Origin: a virus
IMG/VR virus record: IMGVR_UViG_3300050821_004721
Location: 1-43,568 of that record
Strand: one strand, 5' to 3'
DNA: 43,568 nucleotides
The notes beneath the pieces were generated by a model. It was not told the DNA's origin, made no database searches, and saw only the letters and a program-made list of their open reading frames with translations. Positions 15,926-22,283 of the stretch are shown in pieces. Every line of letters starts with the position of its first letter. Positions within the stretch are counted from its first letter, which is position 1. The position numbers were made by a program, and so were the translations under genes.

Positions 15926-16321
15926 GTGGGGCGCATGATGAAAGCTGTAATTCGCTGGTTTCTTTTGGCGGGGACGATGTTCGCGAATCCCTTTACGGGT
16001 CCCACCGTCTTCCCGCAATCGTTCGATCCATCCAGCAAAGAGAAGATCCATGATCTGGGCGGCCGCGACGTAAAAATGATTTCGGCCCTCGGGCCGGTGT
16101 CGTACTCGAACCCCGCTGGCATTCCGGTGACCGCGTCGCTCTTTGGTTGGCGGGCTCTCGAATGGTGGTTTCCGGTCGCCTCCAACAATGTGGCTTATGA
16201 TTTGTCGATGGACGCGACTGGCAATATTCACGTTTCGACCTCAAGCGCCGGAACGGAAGTGGCGAACGCGACCAACCTGTCCGGCACGACGTTCTTCATC
16301 TTGGCTGCTGGAATCCGGTAA
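15926..16321 (+). CDS. Signal-peptide protein, function unknown
   Basis: 131 residues from GTG 15926, nine bases after AGGAGG; ATG 15935 and 15938 are alternatives. A signal peptide covers about residues 1-21 (MMKAVIRWFLLAGTMFA, cut before NP). The mature part is short and beta-rich (DLSMDATGNIHVSTSSAGTE, TFFILAAG) and resembles a small fibre or decoration domain. It sits between portal and scaffold, bounded by hairpins at 15886 and 16348, so it may be regulated separately from the head genes. Confidence 0.68.
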   Translation: MGRMMKAVIRWFLLAGTMFANPFTGPTVFPQSFDPSSKEKIHDLGGRDVKMISALGPVSYSNPAGIPVTASLFGWRALEWWFPVASNNVAYDLSMDATGNIHVSTSSAGTEVANATNLSGTTFFILAAGIR

Positions 16322-16347
16322 CAAGACTTACTAAGTGAGATTGCGAG

Positions 16348-16378
16348 AGGGCCGGCCTTCGGGTCGGCCTTTATCTTT
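16348..16378 (+). terminator. Intrinsic terminator with TTCG tetraloop
   Basis: GCCGGCC (16351-16357) pairs with GGTCGGC (16362-16368) through one G-T pair, around a TTCG loop. The stem extends outward to 16348/16371 and is followed by CTTTATCTTT. It lies 18 bases before the scaffold gene start, so transcription of scaffold and coat must read through it or start locally. Confidence 0.75.
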
Positions 16379-16395
16379 GCGAGGAGAAAACGGTC

Positions 16396-17592
16396 ATGGC
16401 AATTATCGAGAACGATGCAGCGGGACGGCGCGAGCAGTTGCGGGAGTCAATGCGCTCCGTCAGCGCAGAACAGGTCGCTGAGCAGACGCCGACTGAGGGC
16501 GAAGAAGTTGAGACGCTGGACGAGATCTTCAATACTCCGCGCCCCGCGGCTGAAGTCGAGGAACCCGCCGAAGAGATCGTCGAAGAAGCGGAAGAGGTTG
16601 AGGAAGCCGAAGAAGCCGAACTCGAAGAGGAAGAGGTTGAAGAGACCGACGAGGAACGGGAAGAGCGCGAAGCGGCCGAAGCTGAGGAACGCGAAGGCGA
16701 GACCGACGAAGAACGCGAGGCGCGGGAAGCTGCAGAAGCGGCCGGCGAAGTGCCGGAAGAGATCACCGCCGAAGAATTGCAGGTCCTCAATCACCGAAGC
16801 GAGACCTTCGATGCGCTGCTCGAAGCGCTCGACGAGACCGATTACCCGATTCCTCAGCTTGGCGGCCAGACCGAAGAAGAAATCGCGGAAGGCGTCCAGG
16901 AACTCTCGGCTCGGCTCGCGGATTCCCATGCCCTCTACGACATCATGCAGGGCAAAGGTGCAGACGGGATCTTCGAGCGGGTCAAGAAGTTCCAGGGACA
17001 AGAGGCTCACGATTACGCACTGCGGGCCGTCCTCGCGTATGCGGAAAAGGTTGGCCTGATCGAATCCACCGGCGCCCCAGCCGGCAAGAAGCCAGCTGCG
17101 GGGGTAGCGGATCCCGCCGAGACGCCGAAAGAGAAAGCGCTGCGCGAGGAAAACGAAAAACTGCGCCGCGAAGCCGGCCAGCGCCGTACGAACGATGACG
17201 AGAAAAAGCTGGGGGAGCGGCGGACCGCCGTCGCGCTCGCCGCAGTCACCGCGGCCGAGAACTACGCGAAAGAACTCCAGATGTCCGACGAGGACTTCAA
17301 AGAGTTCGTCATGCCGCAGATGAAAGGCCTCGGGCATAACAAGGCGATATTCAATCGCTGTTCGCGCAATAACTTTGTCGATCTGATCCAGATCGTCGAT
17401 CGGGTCCAGGCTCGCTTGACCGGCAAGCGCGTGAGTGCCGGCAATGAGCGAGTGCAACGACGCAAGATTCGGGACACTTCATTCCCGAAACGGGTTGCTG
17501 GAGTGGAAATACGCCGGCCGGCCGAACGGTCTCACGATCTCTCGACTTCCGAGGGACGGCGAGCCGCGGCGAAGGCAGCGCTTCGCGGATAG
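16396..17592 (+). CDS. Acidic coiled-coil protein, probable scaffolding protein
   Basis: 398 residues from ATG 16396 with GAGGAGA upstream. Residues 40-125 are extremely Glu-rich, residues 130-230 are a helical domain, and residues 240-300 are a charged coiled coil (KALREENEKLRREAGQRR). The C-terminal 50 residues are basic (VQRRKIRDTSFPKR). Helical and acidic with a basic tail, immediately upstream of the coat gene, is the pattern of podovirus scaffolding proteins, which use a basic C-terminal helix to bind coat. No protease motif is seen. Confidence 0.72.
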   Translation: MAIIENDAAGRREQLRESMRSVSAEQVAEQTPTEGEEVETLDEIFNTPRPAAEVEEPAEEIVEEAEEVEEAEEAELEEEEVEETDEEREEREAAEAEEREGETDEEREAREAAEAAGEVPEEITAEELQVLNHRSETFDALLEALDETDYPIPQLGGQTEEEIAEGVQELSARLADSHALYDIMQGKGADGIFERVKKFQGQEAHDYALRAVLAYAEKVGLIESTGAPAGKKPAAGVADPAETPKEKALREENEKLRREAGQRRTNDDEKKLGERRTAVALAAVTAAENYAKELQMSDEDFKEFVMPQMKGLGHNKAIFNRCSRNNFVDLIQIVDRVQARLTGKRVSAGNERVQRRKIRDTSFPKRVAGVEIRRPAERSHDLSTSEGRRAAAKAALRG

Positions 17593-17629
17593 GCAGCTCA
17601 CCAACAACGTCTCATTGAGGAGAAAAAAC

Positions 17630-18925
17630 GTGGCTGATATGGAACAAGGTGGACGCATCGAGAAGGCGTTGCGCGGAGGCTTCCAGCGCTCTTTGGTCTG
17701 CAATGCAGACGTGGAGACGGTGGGACGCATCGGCGCAATGCTCAAGAACGTGTACGACGATGGCGTCGTCCAGCTACAGAATCAGGCGACTGTGATTCGC
17801 AAGAAGTTCACCAAAGCGAAGGCAGTCCGAGTCAGCGGCGATCATTACGAGATGGATGTTCGAGTCTCCGGCAACCGCGGAGGCGTGGGCGCTCGCTTGT
17901 CTGACGATCCGATGCCTGTCGCAAAGCGGCAGCGGCATCAAAAAGCAATGGTCTATGACCGTTCCGTGTTTGGAACGATCAAGCTGTACGACAAGGACAT
18001 CCAGGACGCGGAAGAGTCCGAGGACGCCTTCATCAACCATCTCGACGATGAAATGGAAAACATTGTGCTTGATTTCATGAAGCACATGAACATCATCACC
18101 TACGGAGATGGCACGGGCATCCTGGCGACGGTCAACGCCAACACGAACAACTCCAATCAGTTCGTCGGCAAGACGGGCTCGACTTGGGGCTCGTTCGGCT
18201 CGACCTACCTGATGACCGACGACCAGCTCGATATCTGGGATTCGACGCTGACCATCCGGCGCTGTCCTCCGGGCGGAGCGGCGATCGTTTCGGTTGAGCC
18301 CACCACGCAGACCGTGACGCTCGATCAGAACCTGACGCTGACGGCCGGCGATATCGTGACCCGCTACAACTCCGCCAACAAGGAGTACATCGGGCTGCAG
18401 ATTGCCTTCGATAACAGCTCCTCGGTTGTGTTTCAGAACGTCAACCGGGCGACGACTCCGCGCTATCGCGGCAACGTCATCGACGCGGGCGGCCAGATGC
18501 TTTCGGAAGTCTTCCTGCAGCAACTCTTCTCGCTGATCGAGATTGCAACCGGCCAGGAGCCGAACACGATCGTTACGCATAATGCCCAGTGGGACCATTA
18601 CGCGGCGATCGGGACTTCGCTCAAGCGGTTCGTCTCAACCAAGATCGACATGGGCTTTGCGACCCTCGATTATTTGGGAGTGGGCTTCATGAAGGACGTG
18701 GACTGCCCGAAATTCAATATCCATGTCTTCAAAAACGACGGCGTGCAGAACGGCGTCGTGAAGCCGCTCGGCTGGCTCGATCGCGACGGCAAAGTGCTCA
18801 AGTGGGTTTCCGGCTATGCCGCATGGACCGGGATCCTGGCTGAGTACGGCAATTACGTTTATCCGAACCCGCAGCTCGGGGGACGGGTGCAGAATCTCTT
18901 CGTCGATACTGTGTACTTGAGCTAA
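17630..18925 (+). CDS. Major capsid (coat) protein
   Basis: 431 residues from GTG 17630, preceded by GAGGAG at 17617-17622; an upstream extension in the same frame lies under the scaffold gene and has no ribosome site. Position after portal and scaffold and before adaptor/nozzle, the length, and the mixed alpha/beta sequence fit an HK97-fold coat. Supporting stretches: the N-terminal arm, KAVRVSGDHYEMDVRVSGNR, a central TVTLDQNLTLTAGDIVTRY insert, NTIVTHNAQWDHYAAIG and the C-terminal YGNYVYPNPQLGGRVQNL. A strong terminator follows, as is usual for a highly expressed coat gene. Confidence 0.85.
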   Translation: MADMEQGGRIEKALRGGFQRSLVCNADVETVGRIGAMLKNVYDDGVVQLQNQATVIRKKFTKAKAVRVSGDHYEMDVRVSGNRGGVGARLSDDPMPVAKRQRHQKAMVYDRSVFGTIKLYDKDIQDAEESEDAFINHLDDEMENIVLDFMKHMNIITYGDGTGILATVNANTNNSNQFVGKTGSTWGSFGSTYLMTDDQLDIWDSTLTIRRCPPGGAAIVSVEPTTQTVTLDQNLTLTAGDIVTRYNSANKEYIGLQIAFDNSSSVVFQNVNRATTPRYRGNVIDAGGQMLSEVFLQQLFSLIEIATGQEPNTIVTHNAQWDHYAAIGTSLKRFVSTKIDMGFATLDYLGVGFMKDVDCPKFNIHVFKNDGVQNGVVKPLGWLDRDGKVLKWVSGYAAWTGILAEYGNYVYPNPQLGGRVQNLFVDTVYLS

Positions 18926-18951
18926 TCGGCGACGAGTGGCGAGGTCACAAA

Positions 18952-18996
18952 AGGGCCAGCATTTCTACGGGGGGGATGCTGGCCCTCTATCTTTTT
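18952..18996 (+). terminator. Strong intrinsic terminator after the coat gene
   Basis: A perfect 11-bp stem, AGGGCCAGCAT (18952-18962) with ATGCTGGCCCT (18976-18986), is followed by CTATCTTTTT. The loop holds a run of seven G. It lies 27 bases after the coat stop. Confidence 0.85.
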
Positions 18997-19007
18997 CGGA
19001 GGGATTC

Positions 19008-19529
19008 ATGTCACAGCTCGCGATGCACGAAGGCCTCGTCGTTCCAGCGACCTGTGTTGACGAGAACCGGACGCCTCCGAGCTGGTTTCTGCGGAAGATG
19101 CAAGAGACCTTCGCCAAGGACATGCTCATCACCTGGCACAAGAAGAAACAGCGTTGGGTTATCGAGCAGTGCATCGAGCACCATCCCGGAGCGCTCTTCG
19201 TCAACGGAGTTCAGGAGCATTCCCATCTCTGCCGGCGAATCTACGTGTGGCTCGTGCGCCACGAGAACAACGGCGACGCTTACATGCCGCTCAGCGAGCG
19301 TGTGATTGAGCGGCTGCACGAGATGGAAACTTACCGGAAGTACGGCACTGGACCGAATGCGCTCGCGAAATTCCGCGCTGAATCTGCGGCTTTCGATCGC
19401 GAGCAGGAAAAGAAGAAACGCGAGAACGCGCATGAAATCTTCCGATATCTCAAGCGGCATCATCGCGTCGTCCGCAACAAACTCAAGCTCCTGATGGAGC
19501 GCCACGACTGGCTCAGACCGAACAAATAG
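19008..19529 (+). CDS. Hypothetical protein downstream of coat
   Basis: 173 residues from ATG 19008 with GGAGGG upstream; the longer reading from 18936 would cross the terminator. Aromatic and charged: FLRKMQETFAKDMLITWHKK, then KKQRWVIEQC and EHSHLCRRIYVWLVRHE. The last 60 residues are strongly basic and helical. It has no signal peptide or membrane segment. It may bind nucleic acid. Similar proteins occur near coat genes of related phages in my impression, but I cannot name the family. Confidence 0.68.
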   Translation: MSQLAMHEGLVVPATCVDENRTPPSWFLRKMQETFAKDMLITWHKKKQRWVIEQCIEHHPGALFVNGVQEHSHLCRRIYVWLVRHENNGDAYMPLSERVIERLHEMETYRKYGTGPNALAKFRAESAAFDREQEKKKRENAHEIFRYLKRHHRVVRNKLKLLMERHDWLRPNK

Positions 19530-19542
19530 GGAGAATGACACG

Positions 19543-20286
19543 ATGCGTCGCGCCCTTCTGTTTTGCTTTTTACTGATTACTGCATCGCTGGGTGGTCAAA
19601 CGGAACAGGTCATATTGGGCTCGCAGACGTACACGACAGCGAGCAGCACTGGCGTCATCTTCGACGATCAAGGGCGTGGCACATTTACGAACACTTGGGA
19701 ATTCTTGATCCAGGGCGGAACTCCCTCGAACTGGCAGGCGAACATTTCCGGCTGCATGCGTGGCTTAACTTGTTCGATGCTCGGATCGGCCACTTATGAT
19801 GGCAGCCACAATCCGCAGAGCATCACGCAAGGCGGTCCTTACGATTTCTATGTGGTGACATGGTCCAGTTCCGCATGGACGAATCCGAAACTTACCATCA
19901 ATCGCACCGGCTCACGCTATGCGCGTTCTCCATTGATTGGCGGGAATGCGACGAGCGCCACGGTGGGTTATGCGGAAGCGACAGTTTCCTTCAATGATGG
20001 CGGTCAGACCTACCGTCTTGAGATCGAGATGGCGCAAGGCCCAAACCTTCCGCTTTCGATTGGCAGTTGTCAGTCGTTTCAAGTAATTAACGAAGTTGCC
20101 GCGCCGGGCGTGACGGGTGTTACCACGGGGGGGGGTTCTCTCAAGGAACAACCGGAGGAGCGAATTTTGTCACTTCGGCCGGATGCGCTTATGGCATCTA
20201 CACGGTCCCTGCGCAAGCCTCTTCGACGCAGATGGACGGTTGGATTGATTGTAATGCTGGCGGCGCTTACGAGTGCCAAGTCTTGA
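19543..20286 (+). CDS. Signal-peptide fibre-like protein, frameshifted at a G9 run
   Basis: As written the frame gives 247 residues from ATG 19543 (GGGAG upstream). Residues 1-18 are a signal peptide (MRRALLFCFLLITASLGG). Residues 30-130 repeat the beta domain seen at the start of the 3731 gene: a WEFLIQGGTPSNWQA part, SGCMRGLTC, then VVTW and RYARSP. Up to VTTGGG (nine G at 20127-20135) it reads as a real protein; after that the same frame becomes Arg/Leu-rich and unlike protein. The natural continuation lies one base back (see 20136-20444). The whole would be about 300 residues. Confidence 0.72.
   Translation: MRRALLFCFLLITASLGGQTEQVILGSQTYTTASSTGVIFDDQGRGTFTNTWEFLIQGGTPSNWQANISGCMRGLTCSMLGSATYDGSHNPQSITQGGPYDFYVVTWSSSAWTNPKLTINRTGSRYARSPLIGGNATSATVGYAEATVSFNDGGQTYRLEIEMAQGPNLPLSIGSCQSFQVINEVAAPGVTGVTTGGGSLKEQPEERILSLRPDALMASTRSLRKPLRRRWTVGLIVMLAALTSAKS
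20127..20135. repeat. G9 homopolymer at the frameshift point
   Basis: Nine consecutive G lie inside the fibre-like gene, exactly where coding potential moves to the -1 frame. Ten or seven G would restore one open frame. Such tracts cause slipped-strand phase variation or ribosomal -1 slippage, and they are also common sequencing-error sites. Confidence 0.85.
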
Positions 20287-20444
20287 TGTGGGACGCGAAC
20301 AGTAACCCATTATTTTCTGTCGGTTTTCACGGCATCGGAATGCAGCACTTCGGGATTCATGAAGTGCTCGGCAATATCCCTGCTGGCGGGTCTGTGGGAA
20401 TGGCGATCTACATCTTCCCGTGCCAGTGTCCTGGCAACAATTAA
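20136..20444 (+). CDS. Downstream part of the frameshifted fibre-like protein
   Basis: Reading from TTC 20136 gives FSQGTTGGANFVTSAGCAYG, then YTVPAQASS and a MDGWIDCNAGGAYECQV stretch, and ends PCQCPGNN at 20444. This is about 100 residues of fibre-like, Gly/Ser/Cys-containing sequence with no internal stop, continuing the style of the upstream part. There is no ribosome site at the junction, and the first internal ATG (20232) has none, so it is probably expressed only as a fusion. That could occur through -1 slippage on the G run, or in genomes with another G count. Counting 20136-20444 separately is for description only. Confidence 0.62.
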   Translation, partial: FSQGTTGGANFVTSAGCAYGIYTVPAQASSTQMDGWIDCNAGGAYECQVLMWDANSNPLFSVGFHGIGMQHFGIHEVLGNIPAGGSVGMAIYIFPCQCPGNN

Positions 20445-20511
20445 ACGTGACAAATAAACGCGAGGGGAACGGCTTTCGAGCCGATCTGACTTCGCGGGAA
20501 AAGAGACACTG

Positions 20512-21312
20512 ATGGAAAGCAAGAACCTGCCAACGTTCAAGACGAACAAAGGCTACCTTTTCTACAATCCGGGAGATCGCGTCCTCGAAAACATCGCATT
20601 CTCGATCCCTGGACAGGGCGACATTCACGCCATTGCGAACTGGACGCTGGACGCGCAGCCGGAATCGTTCTTCCGTGTGCCGACAGAGCTCCGCTTCACC
20701 AACGGCGATCGCATCAACGTAGACTTCCCGGCGACGGTGCTGCTGCGGTTCAAGGACCGCGGCGTCATCCTGGTCGATGACGAGTGGGAAGTTCCGGAAG
20801 ACGAAGAACTCGCCGAACGGCTGCCGATGGCGAAGACCGAGGAGGAAGCCAAGGCCAAAGGCGAGCGCCACTGGCTCAAATACATCGAAAAAGTCGTGCG
20901 CACGCATATCGAGAACTGCGATCGCGCCCGCGCCGTGGGAGGGTTCCCGCGGGAAGCGCAGGGCTTCACCAAGCGCGCTTTCAAGCTGCTCAACATGGTC
21001 GATCCGGCCGAGAAGGGCTTTGAGAGCTATAAGGCGGCGCAAGCCGCGCCGGTAACCGCGGCTTCAGCCGAACTGCAGAGCGTGGAAGCGCAAACCATCC
21101 GAAAGGAACTCGACGCGACCAAGGAAATGCTCGCCAAGGTCCTCCGGCTGCTCGCGGCCCGGGAAGACACGGCACTCGACGAGCAGATTGAGTCACAGGT
21201 TGCAACCGGGGCGGCGCCGGCCATTGAACCGCTCGCTCCGAAACCCGCGGCAAAGCCGGCCGCGAAACCCGCTCCGAAAGCAGCTCCGAAAACGGCCGCG
21301 AGGCCGGCGTAA
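20512..21312 (+). CDS. Hypothetical structural-region protein with Ala/Pro/Lys tail
   Basis: 266 residues from ATG 20512. Residues 1-95 look like a beta-rich domain (GYLFYNPGDRVLENIAFSIP, TLDAQPESFFRVPTELRF). Residues 105-165 are helical, with HWLKYIEKVVRTHIENC. A short coiled coil at 190-215 (QTIRKELDATKEMLAKVLRL) precedes a tail of repeated KPAAKPAAKPAPKAAPK. It lies between coat and adaptor, where head-completion or internal proteins occur. I do not recognise the family. The gap 20445-20511 contains only a small TTCG-loop hairpin. Confidence 0.7.
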   Translation: MESKNLPTFKTNKGYLFYNPGDRVLENIAFSIPGQGDIHAIANWTLDAQPESFFRVPTELRFTNGDRINVDFPATVLLRFKDRGVILVDDEWEVPEDEELAERLPMAKTEEEAKAKGERHWLKYIEKVVRTHIENCDRARAVGGFPREAQGFTKRAFKLLNMVDPAEKGFESYKAAQAAPVTAASAELQSVEAQTIRKELDATKEMLAKVLRLLAAREDTALDEQIESQVATGAAPAIEPLAPKPAAKPAAKPAPKAAPKTAARPA

Positions 21313-21327
21313 GACACGAGAGGCGCG

Positions 21328-22275
21328 ATGAACCTGACTCAAATGATCGACTCGGTAGCGCGGAAATCATATTTCAGCCGCAAGCGCCAGGAGGTCATCG
21401 AGGCGATCAACGATGCTGCTCAGGAGATCTTTCACTGGATCGTCAAAGAGCAGAGCGGGTACTTCCTGAAGTGGGATTACTCGCAGGTCTTCACGCCTCC
21501 CGTTACCATCCTCGATGCCAATATCACGCAAGGACAGAATGTGCTGACATCTGCAAGCGCGAAGTTTGTCGCCGCGGATGTTGGAACGGGAATCAGCGTC
21601 GCCGGCGCCGGGCCCGATGGCGATGCCCTGAATTGCAATATCCAGAGCCTTACGAACGGGACGACGGTGGTTCTCTCGCAGCCGGCGCAAGCTACGATCG
21701 CACTCGGGCAGGCAACCTTCCGCGGCTTCGAGTACAAGCTGCAGCCCGATGTCGAGCGCATCGTGCGGATCCGCGAGCAGGATTCAACGTTTGGCACCTG
21801 GCGCATCATGCACAACACGGACTTCATGGCGATGTCGCGCCTCCAGGCCATGTTTCCGCAGATGTTTGCGGGCGGCGCAAGCGGATCTTCGACCGACTCT
21901 CCGTTTCAGTGGTACGGGCCGTACGAGAAGGACGACGGCAGCTTCTACATCCAGATCGAGCCTCCGGCCGACGAGAACCGGCTGCTGGAGATCGTCTACA
22001 ACGCGCAATACGTCGAGATCCAGAGCGAAGGCGACTACTTCATGCTTCCGCCCGAGTTCCGGCCGGCGTGCAAGAATCTGGCAATCGCCGACTGTCTCGA
22101 TCCGAACAATGACGACCTCGCGGACAAGTACACAACCAAAGCCTTCCGGCAGATGAACTCCGCGCTCGTCATCCTGCGGCAGAAGCAGATCTCCGATCCT
22201 CCGAAAGTGGGTCAATACCTCGCTGATGAGGATGCCGGCGACGATGACAACTTCTACATTCCCGGCTCGCCGTAA
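21328..22275 (+). CDS. Head-to-tail adaptor (gp4/tail tubular A-like)
   Basis: 315 residues from ATG 21328. Helical N- and C-terminal parts (MIDSVARKSYFSRKRQEVIE, then YTTKAFRQMNSALVILRQKQ) flank a beta insert at residues about 65-130 (QNVLTSASAKFVAADVGTGI, then NGTTVVLSQPAQAT). Length, and position after coat and directly before the 718-residue nozzle candidate, fit podovirus adaptors such as P22 gp4 or T7 gp11, which ring the portal. The same type of insert occurs in the next gene. Confidence 0.72.
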   Translation: MNLTQMIDSVARKSYFSRKRQEVIEAINDAAQEIFHWIVKEQSGYFLKWDYSQVFTPPVTILDANITQGQNVLTSASAKFVAADVGTGISVAGAGPDGDALNCNIQSLTNGTTVVLSQPAQATIALGQATFRGFEYKLQPDVERIVRIREQDSTFGTWRIMHNTDFMAMSRLQAMFPQMFAGGASGSSTDSPFQWYGPYEKDDGSFYIQIEPPADENRLLEIVYNAQYVEIQSEGDYFMLPPEFRPACKNLAIADCLDPNNDDLADKYTTKAFRQMNSALVILRQKQISDPPKVGQYLADEDAGDDDNFYIPGSP

Positions 22276-22283
22276 GGAGCGTG

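Noticed and set aside
16447-17457. 336-residue Phe/Leu-rich minus-strand frame opposite the scaffold gene
   Set aside because: Its hydrophobic look comes from reading Glu codons (GAA/GAG) in reverse as Phe/Leu; not a membrane protein.
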